NCBI RefSeq assembly: GCF_007097155.1
Contig: NZ_VJWA01000001.1
Coordinates: 1,149,501-1,213,500 of the forward strand
Source: Glacieibacterium frigidum
GTDB lineage: Bacteria > Pseudomonadota > Alphaproteobacteria > Sphingomonadales > Sphingomonadaceae
Direction of reading: 5' to 3'
DNA length: 64,000 nt
Below are positions 1-8,686 of the stretch, one piece after another. The notes under the pieces are model-generated. The model saw nothing but the letters and a program-made list of their open reading frames with translations. It did no database searches and had not been told where the DNA came from. How positions within the stretch are numbered: position 1 is the stretch's first letter; the number at the start of each line of letters is the position of its first letter. Made by a program: the position numbers and the translations under genes.

Positions 1-1062
1 TGGCCGTTCGTCAAGCGGCGGATGAAGGCCGAGCTCGGCCCTGACTGGGAAGCCAAGTACGCGAGCTTCGAGCACGAGGCGGCGGCGGCGGCGTCGCTCG
101 GCCAGGTGCACCGCGCGACGACCCACGACGGCGTCCGCGTCGCGGCCAAGCTGCAATACCCCGACATGGCGAGCGCGGTGGAGGCCGACCTGGGCCAGCT
201 CGACATGATGTTCGGGCTGTATGCGCGCTTCGACAAGTCGATCGACACCGGGCAGATCCACCAGGAACTCGCCGACCGGCTGCGCGAGGAACTCGATTAC
301 GAGCATGAGGCGAAGAACCTCGCGCTGTACCGGGCGATGCTCGAAGGCGAGGCGGGCGTGCACCTGCCCGAGGTGCTACCCGCGCTGTCGAGCCGCCGCC
401 TGCTGACGATGACGTGGCTCGACGGACGGCCGCTGCTCGACTTCAAGGTGGCCGACCTCGCGACGCGCAATACGATCGCGCAGAACCTGTTCCGCGCGTG
501 GTACCTGCCGCTCCACCACTACGGCGTGATCCACGGCGACCCGCATCTCGGCAACTACACGGTGCGCGACGATCTGAGCATCAACTTGCTCGATTTCGGC
601 TGCGTTCGGGTCTTCCCGCCGCGCTTCATCGGCGGGGTCGTCGACCTGTACCGCGCGATCCAGGGCGGCGACGAGGCGCTGGCGGTCGATGCCTTCGAAC
701 GCTGGGGCTTCACGGGCCTGAGCCGCGAGATCATCGACACGCTGCTCGTCTGGGCGAAGTTCCTGTACGGCCCGCTGCTCGACGACCGGGTGCGGGTTAT
801 CGACGCCAGCGGTAACCCCGCCACCTATGGCCGCGAGACCGCGCAGGCGGTCCACCGGCGGCTGCGCGAGCTGGGCACGGTGACAGTCCCGCGCGAGTTC
901 GTCTTCATGGACCGAGCCGCGATCGGGCTGGGCGGGGTGTTCATGCACTTGCAGGCGGAGCTGAACTGGCACGATATGTTCAACGAGATGATCGACGCCT
1001 TCCCGGTTGACAAGATCGCCGCCAAGCAGGCGGCGGCGCTGTCACGCGCGGGGCTGGCCTAG
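1..1062 (+). CDS. ABC1/AarF-family (UbiB-like) atypical kinase, 5'-truncated by the window
   Basis: The frame is open from base 1, so the true start lies upstream and only the last 353 codons are present. Seen: the alanine-rich nucleotide loop followed by SLGQVHRA and a VAAKLQYP lysine motif, a catalytic HGDPHLGNY segment, and a metal-binding LLDFGCV segment. This is the ordered motif set of the ABC1/UbiB protein-kinase-like family. Family members support ubiquinone biosynthesis or lipid homeostasis at the membrane. This copy has the cytosolic kinase-like core and I see no C-terminal membrane helix pair of the kind in true UbiB, so I call the family and not the ubiB gene. It is followed by an oxidase subunit and transhydrogenase, a respiratory setting. 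Confidence 0.85.
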   Translation, partial: WPFVKRRMKAELGPDWEAKYASFEHEAAAAASLGQVHRATTHDGVRVAAKLQYPDMASAVEADLGQLDMMFGLYARFDKSIDTGQIHQELADRLREELDYEHEAKNLALYRAMLEGEAGVHLPEVLPALSSRRLLTMTWLDGRPLLDFKVADLATRNTIAQNLFRAWYLPLHHYGVIHGDPHLGNYTVRDDLSINLLDFGCVRVFPPRFIGGVVDLYRAIQGGDEALAVDAFERWGFTGLSREIIDTLLVWAKFLYGPLLDDRVRVIDASGNPATYGRETAQAVHRRLRELGTVTVPREFVFMDRAAIGLGGVFMHLQAELNWHDMFNEMIDAFPVDKIAAKQAAALSRAGLA

Positions 1063-1110
1063 GCTCGCGACTTTGCTATGGAGGCTGGCAAGGGTCACGA
1101 GGGTAAGGTC

Positions 1111-1260
1111 ATGGCGGACGAGGTTGGCGGACACGTGGGCGACGACGGCGCGGCAGTCGAGCATGCTGCAACGTACGAGCGGTTCATGGGAATGTTGAAA
1201 TGGGGCGTGGTGGCGATTGCCATCCTGCTCATCCTGATGGCATTGTTCCTCGTCCGTTAG
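1111..1260 (+). CDS. aa3-type cytochrome c oxidase subunit IV (small single-span protein)
   Basis: A 49-residue protein with a short polar N-terminus containing the family-like HAATYERFMGMLKWG segment, then one hydrophobic helix (about residues 29-46) ending in LFLVR. This is the bacterial aa3-oxidase subunit IV pattern: a single membrane span packing against the terminal oxidase core. I chose the ATG at 1111 because the extension to 1078 adds a lysine/glycine-rich stretch foreign to the family. It lies 19 bases before pntAA and is probably co-transcribed; oxidase subunits I-III are not in the window. Confidence 0.75.
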   Translation: MADEVGGHVGDDGAAVEHAATYERFMGMLKWGVVAIAILLILMALFLVR

Positions 1261-1279
1261 GACGGGGCCGGGGGCATAG

Positions 1280-2410
1280 ATGCGAATTGCGGTACTGCGC
1301 GAGACGGCGGACGCGGAAGCGCGTGTCGCGGCGACGCCTGAAACGGTCAAGAAATTCATCGCGCTCGGCGCGACCGTCGCGGTCGAGGCCGGGGCAGGGG
1401 CGGGTGCGAACCTATCCGACCAGCTGTACACCGATGCCGGCGCGACCGTCGGCGACCGCGCCGCGACGATCGCCGGCGCCGATCTGATTGCCGCGGTGCA
1501 GGGGCCCGATGCGTCGTCGCTCGGCGGTGCAAAGCCCGGCGCGGTGCTCGCCGCGATCCTGTCGCCGTTCGCCGACCGCGCGCGCATCGACGCCTATGCG
1601 GCGGCGGGTATCGACGCGCTTGCGATGGAGTTCATGCCGCGCATCACCCGCGCGCAGTCGATGGACGTGCTGTCGTCGCAGTCGAACCTGTCGGGCTACA
1701 AGGCGGTGATCGACGCCGCCGAGGCCTATGGTCGCGCCTTTCCGATGATGATGACCGCCGCCGGCACGATCAGCGCGGCACGCGTCTTCGTGATGGGCGT
1801 CGGCGTGGCGGGCCTGCAGGCGATCGCCACCGCGCGCCGGCTGGGGGCGCTGGTCTCGGCGACCGACGTCCGCGCCGCGACCAAGGAGCAGATCGAGAGC
1901 CTCGGCGCCAAGGCGATCTTCGTCGAGAAGGTCGCAGGCATCCAGGGCGAGGGCAGCGGCGGCTATGCCACCGAGATGTCCGACGAATACAAGGCGGCGC
2001 AGGCTGAACTGGTCTCGAGCCACATCGCCAAGCAGGACATCGTCATCACCACCGCGCTGATCCCCGGCCGCCCCGCGCCGCGCCTGATCAGCGACGCACA
2101 GCTCGCGACGATGCGCCCGGGTTCGGTGATCGTCGACCTCGCGGTCGAGAGCGGCGGCAACGTCGAGGGTTCGAAGGTCGGCGAGACCGCGGTCGTCCAC
2201 GGCGTCAAGATCATCGGCCACCGCAACTCCGCCTCGCGCCTCGCGGCGGACGCGTCGGCGCTCTACTCGCGCAACGTCTACAACTTCATCGCGGCGTTCT
2301 GGGACAAGGACGCGGGCACGGCGGTGTGGAACCCTGAGGACGAAATCGTCAAGGGCGTCACCCTGACCCGCGGCGGTGCCGTGGTGCACGAGCGGTTGCT
2401 GGCCGCGTGA
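1280..2410 (+). CDS. pntAA: NAD(P) transhydrogenase subunit alpha, part 1 (NAD-binding domain I)
   Basis: A 376-residue soluble subunit of proton-translocating transhydrogenase, which transfers hydride from NADH to NADP+ using the proton gradient. Seen: the alanine-dehydrogenase/PNT N-terminal fold starting MRIAVLRET, an [20 protein letters not shown] segment, and a Rossmann loop [18 protein letters not shown] near residue 175. The protein stops before any membrane helices, as expected for the split alpha subunit of alphaproteobacteria; those helices follow in the next gene. It is first of a three-gene operon with pntAB and pntB. Confidence 0.96.
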   Translation: MRIAVLRETADAEARVAATPETVKKFIALGATVAVEAGAGAGANLSDQLYTDAGATVGDRAATIAGADLIAAVQGPDASSLGGAKPGAVLAAILSPFADRARIDAYAAAGIDALAMEFMPRITRAQSMDVLSSQSNLSGYKAVIDAAEAYGRAFPMMMTAAGTISAARVFVMGVGVAGLQAIATARRLGALVSATDVRAATKEQIESLGAKAIFVEKVAGIQGEGSGGYATEMSDEYKAAQAELVSSHIAKQDIVITTALIPGRPAPRLISDAQLATMRPGSVIVDLAVESGGNVEGSKVGETAVVHGVKIIGHRNSASRLAADASALYSRNVYNFIAAFWDKDAGTAVWNPEDEIVKGVTLTRGGAVVHERLLAA

Positions 2411-2444
2411 GCGTCGATCGCGCGCGAATTTTCGGAGAGATACG

Positions 2445-2753
2445 ATGGACCATCTGATCCCCCAGCTCTCGATCTTCGTGCTGGCGTGCTTCGTCGGCTA
2501 TTACGTCGTGTGGTCGGTCACGCCGGCGCTGCACACGCCGCTGATGGCCGTCACCAACGCCATCTCGTCGGTCATCATCGTCGGTGCGCTGATCGCCGCG
2601 TCGGCCGCGGTCGGGGGCAGCGAGACGTCGAAGTGGCTGGGGCTGCTGGCGGTTGCGCTGGCGTCGGTCAACATCTTCGGGGGCTTTGCGGTGACGCAGC
2701 GCATGCTGGGCATGTACAAGAAGAAGGACCGCAAGGTCGGGGGCAGCAAGTAA
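2445..2753 (+). CDS. pntAB: NAD(P) transhydrogenase subunit alpha, part 2 (membrane helices)
   Basis: A 102-residue protein with three or four hydrophobic segments (about residues 6-26, 33-52, 58-80), containing [20 protein letters not shown], the signature of the transhydrogenase alpha membrane domain. It builds part of domain II, the proton channel, with PntB. The ATG at 2445 is preceded by a GGAGAG ribosome site 5-10 bases upstream. The upstream extension in frame lacks such a site and does not resemble the family. Its stop codon abuts the pntB start with no spacer, so translation is probably coupled. Confidence 0.94.
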   Translation: MDHLIPQLSIFVLACFVGYYVVWSVTPALHTPLMAVTNAISSVIIVGALIAASAAVGGSETSKWLGLLAVALASVNIFGGFAVTQRMLGMYKKKDRKVGGSK

Positions 2754-4172
2754 ATGCACGAGACACTCGCCGCCACGCCCGCCTGGGTGCTCCTCGCCTA
2801 TCTGGTGTCGGGGGTGCTGTTCATCCTCGCGCTGCGCGGCCTGAGCAGCCCCGAGACGTCGCAGCAGGGCAACCGCTACGGCATGATCGGCATGACGATC
2901 GCGGTCGCCACGACGCTGATCATCCATAATGTCGGCCTGCCGCTGATCGTCGGCGCGATCGCCATCGGCGGCGGCATCGGGTACTTCATCGCCCAGCGCA
3001 TCAAGATGACCGCGATGCCCGAACTCGTCGCGGGCTTCCACAGCCTCGTCGGCATGGCCGCGGTGCTGGTCGGTGTCGCGGCGTACCTGAACCCCGATGC
3101 CTTCGGCATCATCGATCCCGCGACCGGCGAGATCGCCGCGGTCAGCCGGGTCGAGATGGGCTTGGGCGTCGCCATCGGTGCGATCACCTTCTCCGGGTCG
3201 GTCATCGCCTTCCTGAAGCTGTCGGGCCGCATGTCGGGGGCGCCGATCCAGCTGCCCGCGCGCCACGTCATCAATCTCGGCCTCCTCGCCGCGATCCTGA
3301 TCCTCGTCGGCTATTTCACCGTCGACCAGTCGCCGTGGGTGTTCTTCACGATCACCGCGCTCAGCTTCATCATCGGCTTTCTGCTGATCATCCCGATCGG
3401 CGGCGCGGACATGCCGGTCGTCATTTCGATGCTCAACAGCTATTCGGGCTGGGCGGCGGCGGCGATGGGCTTCACGCTCAACAACTCGGCGATGATCATC
3501 ACCGGCGCGCTGGTCGGCTCGTCGGGCGCGATCCTCAGCTACATCATGTGCACCGCGATGAACCGCAGCTTCATCAGCGTCATCGCCGGCGGCTTCGGCG
3601 GCGAGTCGGTGTCGGGTGACAAGGGCGCGGCGGTCGAGCGGCCGTGGAAGCGCGGCTCCGCCGAGGACGCGGCCTTCATCATGCAGAATGCCGAGAGCGT
3701 CATCATCGTGCCCGGCTACGGCATGGCGGTCAGCCAGGCGCAGCACGCGCTGCGCGAGATGGGCGACCTGCTCAAGAAGGACGGCGTCAGCGTCAAATAC
3801 GCGATCCACCCGGTCGCGGGGCGCATGCCGGGGCACATGAACGTGCTGCTGGCCGAGGCCAACGTGCCCTACGACGAGGTCTTCGAGCTTGAGGACATCA
3901 ACTCCGACTTCGCGCAGGCCGACGTGGCGTTCGTCATCGGCGCGAACGACGTCACCAACCCGGCCGCCAAGACCGACAAGACGTCGCCCATCTATGGCAT
4001 GCCTGTGCTCGACGTCGAGAAGGCCAAGACCGTGCTGTTCGTGAAGCGCTCGATGGGCGGCGTCGGCTATGCCGGTGTCGACAACGACGTGTTCTATATG
4101 GACAACACGATGATGCTGCTCGCCGACGCCAAGAAGATGGTGGAGACGATCAACAAGTCGCTGGGGCACTGA
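2754..4172 (+). CDS. pntB: NAD(P) transhydrogenase subunit beta
   Basis: A 472-residue protein with about nine membrane helices in the first 260 residues, then a soluble NADP(H)-binding domain III. Seen in domain III: VPGYGMAVSQAQHALREM, GRMPGHMNVLLAEANVPYD, and the GANDVTNPAAK nicotinamide-binding segment. Together with PntAA and PntAB it makes the proton-pumping transhydrogenase, a main NADPH source in the inner membrane. The length is normal and the start follows the pntAB stop directly. The operon appears to end here; the next gene begins 41 bases on with its own ribosome site. Confidence 0.97.
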   Translation: MHETLAATPAWVLLAYLVSGVLFILALRGLSSPETSQQGNRYGMIGMTIAVATTLIIHNVGLPLIVGAIAIGGGIGYFIAQRIKMTAMPELVAGFHSLVGMAAVLVGVAAYLNPDAFGIIDPATGEIAAVSRVEMGLGVAIGAITFSGSVIAFLKLSGRMSGAPIQLPARHVINLGLLAAILILVGYFTVDQSPWVFFTITALSFIIGFLLIIPIGGADMPVVISMLNSYSGWAAAAMGFTLNNSAMIITGALVGSSGAILSYIMCTAMNRSFISVIAGGFGGESVSGDKGAAVERPWKRGSAEDAAFIMQNAESVIIVPGYGMAVSQAQHALREMGDLLKKDGVSVKYAIHPVAGRMPGHMNVLLAEANVPYDEVFELEDINSDFAQADVAFVIGANDVTNPAAKTDKTSPIYGMPVLDVEKAKTVLFVKRSMGGVGYAGVDNDVFYMDNTMMLLADAKKMVETINKSLGH

Positions 4173-4213
4173 ACCACGCTTCGGTCGTTGGGGGACGACA
4201 ACGGGAGAATATC

Positions 4214-4759
4214 ATGCGCGCCGCCTTCATCGTCCTGCCCCTCCTGGCTCTCGCCGCCTGCCAGTCGAGCAACAGCTCATCGATGGGCGCGACGCGTGAC
4301 ATGCCGCCGTCACAGGTCCGCACCGTCCAGCTGCTCGGCCCCAACGGCGAGCTGCGCGGCACCGCTTCGCTCGAGGCACGGCCCGCCGGCCTGCGCATCG
4401 CGGCGCGGGTCGAGGGTCTCGCGCCAGGTACCTACGCCATCCATTACCATCGCATCGGCCTCTGCACGGCGCCGACCTTCGACAGCGCCGGCCCGCACTT
4501 CAACCCGCTGACCAAGCAGCACGGCACCGAGAACCCGATGGGCCCGCACATGGGCGACCTGCCCAACATCATCGTCGGTGCCAGCGGCAAGGGCGAGATC
4601 ACGCACACCGTCGATGGCCTGATGCTGACCGGCGGCCCCAACGCGCTGCTCGACGCCGACGGTGCGGCGGTCGTGCTCCACGCGGGTCCCGACGACTACA
4701 AGACCGATCCGTCGGGCAATTCGGGCAAGCGCATCGCCTGCGCGACGCTGGGCGCCTGA
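4214..4759 (+). CDS. sodC: Cu/Zn superoxide dismutase, lipoprotein
   Basis: A 181-residue envelope enzyme that dismutates superoxide. A lipoprotein signal ends at LLALAAC, making Cys16 the likely lipidated residue. Metal-site motifs are in family order: HYHRIGLC (copper histidines and disulfide cysteine), AGPHFNP, PHMGDLPN (zinc site), and near the C-terminus VVLHAGPDDYKTDPSGNSG with a final IACA cysteine. All expected copper and zinc ligands appear present. The first ligand motif reads HYH where H-[FLIV]-H is more usual, a mild variation. It is a single gene after the transhydrogenase operon. Confidence 0.92.
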   Translation: MRAAFIVLPLLALAACQSSNSSSMGATRDMPPSQVRTVQLLGPNGELRGTASLEARPAGLRIAARVEGLAPGTYAIHYHRIGLCTAPTFDSAGPHFNPLTKQHGTENPMGPHMGDLPNIIVGASGKGEITHTVDGLMLTGGPNALLDADGAAVVLHAGPDDYKTDPSGNSGKRIACATLGA

Positions 4760-4813
4760 CCACCGTTCTTGACGCTGGCCGCGCCGCCCCGTAGTGGAGC
4801 GGCCCGCGCGCGT

Positions 4814-4891
4814 GGCGGTCGTAGCTCAATTGGTTAGAGCGCCGGTTTGTGGTACCGGAGGTTGCGGGTTCAATCCCCGTCGATCGCCCCA
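4814..4891 (+). tRNA. tRNA-His (GTG anticodon)
   Basis: Cloverleaf read by eye. The extra G at position -1 diagnostic of tRNA-His is at 4814. The acceptor stem GCGGTCG pairs with CGATCGC with one G-U pair. The D arm is GCTC/GAGC, the anticodon stem CCGGT/ACCGG has loop TTGTGGT (anticodon GTG), and the T arm contains GGTTCAATCC. The CCA end is encoded at 4889-4891. Confidence 0.95.
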
Positions 4892-4937
4892 GCGGGCTCA
4901 ATAGCGCGTCACCTCGGGATTTGCAGGGATCCGATCA

Positions 4938-5867
4938 GTGAAGCCGGTGCAGGATGCGCAGGTTAATTTTCCCATGCGCCTATCGGTCGTCGTTCCGCAT
5001 CGTGGCGATCCTGTTCAACTGACTGAATGCGTCGCAGCCCTTGCCAGCCAACAGGCCGAGTTCGACGAGATCATCGTCGTCGCCAACGGCAGTGCTGATA
5101 ACGCGGCTGCAATCCGCGCGCATGCTGCCGCGATCTGCACGTCGGCTATCGTCCTCCATGAGCCGAAGATCGGTGCGGGGCCGGCACGCAACGCTGGCGT
5201 GGCCGCGAGCAGCGGCGACTGGCTCGCCTTCATCGACAGCGATTGCTTGGCCGCGCCCGACTGGATCGCGGCGGGCAGGCGTGCATTGTCGACCCGGGCG
5301 GTGTTCGGCGGCGCGATCGTCATCACGCCAGCCGTCGCCGGACAGCCGACAGCGATAGAGGCTTTCGACATGGAATTCGGCGTCGATGCTGCGCGCTTCC
5401 TGAAACGCTCGCGCCATCTTCTGACTGCCAACCTGTTCTGCACGCGCGCCGCCTTCGACCTGATCGGCGCGTTCGAGACGGGCGTGCCCGAAGACAAGGA
5501 CTGGTCATACCGTGCGCTCGCCCGCGGAATACCGCTGGCGAGCGCAGCCGATGTCGTCGTCGAGCACCCGGCGCTGATCAGCTGGCCGCAATTGCGCTAC
5601 CGCTGGCGGCGGATGACCGCCGAGGAATTCGAGTTCCACCGCGGCCGGCCGCTCGGGGCGTTGGCGTTCTGGCTGCGCAGCTGGCTCGTGCTGGCGTCGA
5701 TCGCGCCGCATGCCGTCCGGATGCTGCGCAGCAAGCGGGCACGGCCGGTGCCGCCGGGATCGGTGCTGGTGCTCGGTCGCAGCCGCTTCGACCGCTTCGT
5801 CTTCGCGCAGAAGCTCGTGATCAAGTGTCTGCTGCAACCCGGGCACGAAGCTCGGGCGACATCTTAG
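4938..5867 (+). CDS. family 2 glycosyltransferase
   Basis: A 309-residue GT-A fold enzyme that would transfer a sugar from a nucleotide donor. Seen: the N-terminal LSVVVPHRGDPVQL strand, GAGPARNAGVAASSGDWLAF, and the DxD-like metal motif FIDSDC about 110 residues in, followed by PEDKDWSYR in the acceptor half. Start choice: the GTG at 4938 has an AGGGA ribosome site about 8 bases upstream. The ATG at 4974 sits exactly at the domain edge but has a poorer site, so either is possible. It has no transmembrane helix strong enough to call. Its 3' end overlaps the convergent membrane-protein gene by 47 bases. The substrate is unknown. Confidence 0.85.
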   Translation: MKPVQDAQVNFPMRLSVVVPHRGDPVQLTECVAALASQQAEFDEIIVVANGSADNAAAIRAHAAAICTSAIVLHEPKIGAGPARNAGVAASSGDWLAFIDSDCLAAPDWIAAGRRALSTRAVFGGAIVITPAVAGQPTAIEAFDMEFGVDAARFLKRSRHLLTANLFCTRAAFDLIGAFETGVPEDKDWSYRALARGIPLASAADVVVEHPALISWPQLRYRWRRMTAEEFEFHRGRPLGALAFWLRSWLVLASIAPHAVRMLRSKRARPVPPGSVLVLGRSRFDRFVFAQKLVIKCLLQPGHEARATS

Positions 5868-6354
5868 GCGGCAGCAGCAGTACCGCCGCCGTGCCGATCG
5901 CCGCCAGCGTCAGGAGAGTGGCGGAACCCGCGGTGGCCTCTGGCGCAATCAGCCAGGCGAGGCCCAGCATCGCGAGATCGCTGCCGATGAACACGCCGAT
6001 CGTCGAGATGCGCCAGCGCGAGCCGAGCAGGCCGGCGACCCGATTGGCGGCGTGCCACCGCTCCCACCCGCCGCCGTCGCGCAGGCGCGGCTCGAGGATC
6101 AGCCGCAGATAGTATTTGATCTGCGTCGTCCGTGCGGCGTGGTGGATCCAGAGCAGCCCACCGATGCCGCAGACGATCGTATAGATAAGCGGCATGATCC
6201 GCGTCGTCGTCGGATACACGGCCATGGCCAGCGCGGCCGCGAGGAACAGCGGCATCAGCAACATCAGGATGACGTTCTGCAGCCTGATCCGCGTGATGAT
6301 CTCCGCCCGCAATGCGTGATACTCGTCACGGTCGATCGTTTCTGCCGTCGTCAC
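5821..6354 (-). CDS. four-helix membrane protein of unknown function
   Basis: A 177-residue protein I do not recognise. Seen: a short charged N-terminus (VTTAETIDRDEYHALRAEI), then four hydrophobic segments, two before and two after a polar middle section (WIHHAARTTQIKYYLRLILE to RWHAANR). The GTG at 6354 overlaps the stop of the upstream acetyltransferase gene as GTGA, so the pair is translationally coupled. The alternative upstream start would overlap that gene extensively in a GC-rich low-complexity stretch and is unlikely. The pairing suggests it acts on or exports something the acetyltransferase modifies; this is inference only. Confidence 0.7.
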   Translation of the reverse strand: MTTAETIDRDEYHALRAEIITRIRLQNVILMLLMPLFLAAALAMAVYPTTTRIMPLIYTIVCGIGGLLWIHHAARTTQIKYYLRLILEPRLRDGGGWERWHAANRVAGLLGSRWRISTIGVFIGSDLAMLGLAWLIAPEATAGSATLLTLAAIGTAAVLLLPPKMSPELRARVAADT

Positions 6355-6959
6355 CGGACCTCCGCGAGCGCCGCGGCGTCGGGCGCGTATGCCGCGGCCG
6401 GGTGCGCCGCCGCCAGACGGCGCAGCCAGGCCTTGTCGTTGTCCCACCAGCGCGTCGCTTCGATCGCGGCGATCACTTCGGGCGTGAAGCGGCGGCGCAG
6501 GAGTCGCGCCGGTACGCCTGCGACGATCGTATAGGGCTCGACCGCCTGCGTCACGACCGCGCCCGTCCCGATCACGGCGCCCCGGCCGATCGACTTGCAG
6601 CCCGGCATCACCGTCGCGTTATGGCCGATCCAGACATCGTCGCCGATCGTCAGCCAGGCCGGATCGAGCCGGTCTGCCGCGATGACCCCGAGCCCGGCAT
6701 CGTAGAGATAGGGGTGCGTGGTCAGTGCATCGAGCGGATGGTTGGCGCCGACGATGCGCGCGCTGGGCGCGATCGAGCAATAGCGGCCAATCCGCGTGCG
6801 TCCCGAGACGCGCAGCGGATCGAAGCAGCCATAGCTGTAGAGGCCGACCTCGATCTCGTAGCGAGCAGCGAACCAGCGGCGCAGCGAGAGAGACTCGTAC
6901 TCCCGCCGCAGCAACAGTTTGAGCCAAACCCTCTCGCCAAGACGTTGCAGGGTCCCCAT
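6351..6959 (-). CDS. CatB/VatD-type hexapeptide-repeat acetyltransferase
   Basis: A 202-residue left-handed beta-helix acetyltransferase of the xenobiotic/serine acetyltransferase type. Seen: isoleucine-patch hexapeptides (VSGRTRIGRYCSIAPSARIV, then WIGHNATVMPGCKSIGRGAV and IGTGAVV), the loop ANHPLDALTTHPYLY with a probable catalytic histidine, and the C-terminal AGVPARLLRRRF. It would move acetyl from acetyl-CoA to a hydroxyl or amine. The ATG at 6959 begins MGTLQRLGE, matching family length; a much longer upstream extension is possible but runs through the intergenic region. It is divergent from the radical SAM/NOS operon across 228 bases and coupled to the membrane protein downstream. Confidence 0.82.
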   Translation of the reverse strand: MGTLQRLGERVWLKLLLRREYESLSLRRWFAARYEIEVGLYSYGCFDPLRVSGRTRIGRYCSIAPSARIVGANHPLDALTTHPYLYDAGLGVIAADRLDPAWLTIGDDVWIGHNATVMPGCKSIGRGAVIGTGAVVTQAVEPYTIVAGVPARLLRRRFTPEVIAAIEATRWWDNDKAWLRRLAAAHPAAAYAPDAAALAEVR

Positions 6960-7187
6960 CGCACAATCGATATGACAGATTACGGGGCCAAAACAGACGA
7001 AACCTGCCCGGTGGCACCGGGGCGGCACAAACCGCGCGTTATGAGCCCGTTGGCGATTGCCATTTCGCCGCGGAATCGACATGAGTTTTGGGGACGTCGG
7101 GGTTGTGGGGGCCGTTGAAATGGATCGTAACGTCGCCGGTTCGCGCGCGCGGTCCGTCACCGCCCGCCGCCGCGCGGGCCATTCGCC

Positions 7188-8684
7188 ATGGCGCTGAAAC
7201 CGATCCGTTCGCTGAAGGGCGCGCGGGTCGTCTTCGTCGACCTCAACAACTTCGCCACCTTTCCGACGCTGGCGATCGGGCTGCTGGTCGCGTCGCTGCG
7301 CAATGCCGGCTTCGGCGTGCAGCTCGTCTCCCCGCTCGCGCATGACGTTCCCGCCGCCGAACGCGAACGTGCCGAACGCAGTTGGGACCAGCTGGCGCGG
7401 CGCGTCCACCTATCGACGCATCCGACGCTGCGCTGGGCCCGCGACGGTGCGCGACGGACACGCGCCTGGCTGAAGAACCGGCCGCAGCCGCGCGTGCTCG
7501 CCGAAGTCGCGCGCGCCCTCGACCAGCAGCCGGGCGCCATCCTGTTGTCGGCCTATCTTCAGCACTACCGCACCGTCGTCGAGATCGGGCGCATGGCGGC
7601 TGCGCGCGGCGTTCCGCTGCTGCTCGGCGGCCCGATGTTCAACCAGGCCGAGACCGCCGACGCCTGGCGCGACATCCCGGGCCTGACCGCGCTGGTCGGG
7701 GCGGAGGCCGATCTGTCGATCCCGGACATCGTCCGGGCGGCGATCGACGGCGGCGACCTGCTGCAGTTCGGCGGTGTCGTCCTCCCCAGCGGCGCGAAGT
7801 CCGCGGTTGCGCCGCCGCTGCGCTCGCTCGAGGCCGTCCCGGTGCCCGATTTTTCGGACTTTCCCTGGGACCGCTACCGCATCCACATCATCCCGGTGAT
7901 GGCCGGGCGCGGCTGCCAGTGGAACAAGTGCAATTTCTGCAGCGACATCGTCTCGGTCAGCGGCCGGACCTATCGCGGTCGCAGCGTGGAGTCCGTCCTC
8001 AACGAGATGCGCGAACAGGCGCGGCGTCACCAGACGACGAACTTCCTGTTTCTCGACCTGAAGCTCAATTCCAATCCGGCCTTCTTCCGCGGCCTGATCG
8101 ACGGGGTGCAGCGTAGCGTCCGCGGCGCGCAGTGGATCGGCACGGTGCACGTCGATCAGCGTGCCAACAACGGCCTGTCGCGCGCCTATCTGCGCGCTGC
8201 GGTGGCCGCCGGCATGCGGCGCGTCAGCTTCGGACTGGAGAGCGGCAGCCAGCGCATGCTCGACCTGATGGACAAGGGCTGCACGGTCGAGGCGAACAGC
8301 GAATTCATCCGCGAGGCGCACGACGCCGGGCTGAGTGTCCGCGCAACGATGTTCAAGGGCTATCCCGGCGACACCCCCGATGATCTGATGAAGACCGCCG
8401 ACTTTCTGCGGCGGCATCAGCCCTTCATCGACCGCGTGCGCTTCAACGACTTCTCGATCCTGACCGGCACGCCGATCTACGACCGGGTCGCCGCCGACCC
8501 GGCCGCCTTTCCGGGCATCGTGGTGCACCGCTACGACCATCGCAACGCCCGCGCGTTGTACGTCAACACCGACACCGGTCACCGGGACTATCGCCGGGCG
8601 AAGGCCGAGGTCGCGCGTGCCGTCCATGCCATCAACCGCCGCAAGCTGCGCTCGTCGGCCCAGGCGTTCGATGGGCTGATGTAG
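7188..8684 (+). CDS. B12-binding-domain radical SAM protein, coupled to NOS
   Basis: A 498-residue protein with an N-terminal B12-binding-like Rossmann domain (about residues 10-190, lacking a DxHxxG base-off motif, as is common in this class), then a radical SAM core. The iron-sulfur motif is RGCQWNKCNFC: Cys243, Cys248, Cys251, a C-x4-C-x2-C spacing instead of the usual C-x3-C-x2-C. Later core features include FLFLDLKLNSNP and RRVSFGLESGSQRMLDLMDKG, typical of methylthiotransferase/BchE-like proteins, and FKGYPGDTPDD. The product would be a SAM-dependent methylation, cyclisation or rearrangement; the substrate is unknown. The downstream NOS begins 2 bases after the stop, so both are surely made together. 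Confidence 0.88.
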   Translation: MALKPIRSLKGARVVFVDLNNFATFPTLAIGLLVASLRNAGFGVQLVSPLAHDVPAAERERAERSWDQLARRVHLSTHPTLRWARDGARRTRAWLKNRPQPRVLAEVARALDQQPGAILLSAYLQHYRTVVEIGRMAAARGVPLLLGGPMFNQAETADAWRDIPGLTALVGAEADLSIPDIVRAAIDGGDLLQFGGVVLPSGAKSAVAPPLRSLEAVPVPDFSDFPWDRYRIHIIPVMAGRGCQWNKCNFCSDIVSVSGRTYRGRSVESVLNEMREQARRHQTTNFLFLDLKLNSNPAFFRGLIDGVQRSVRGAQWIGTVHVDQRANNGLSRAYLRAAVAAGMRRVSFGLESGSQRMLDLMDKGCTVEANSEFIREAHDAGLSVRATMFKGYPGDTPDDLMKTADFLRRHQPFIDRVRFNDFSILTGTPIYDRVAADPAAFPGIVVHRYDHRNARALYVNTDTGHRDYRRAKAEVARAVHAINRRKLRSSAQAFDGLM

Positions 8685-8686
8685 GC

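Noticed and set aside
957-975. TGGCACG followed by GTTC inside the ABC1 kinase gene, a possible sigma-54 site
   Set aside because: The -12 part does not match TTGC and it lies inside a coding sequence with no suitable downstream gene start.
2358-4169. A 603-codon open frame opposite pntAB/pntB
   Set aside because: Antisense to recognisable genes, composition dominated by Arg, Asp, His and Gly as expected of GC-rich shadows; no domain visible.
5243-6112. Long forward frame across the glycosyltransferase 3' end
   Set aside because: Out of frame with the clear GT2 motifs and composed of Arg/Ala/Pro shadows.
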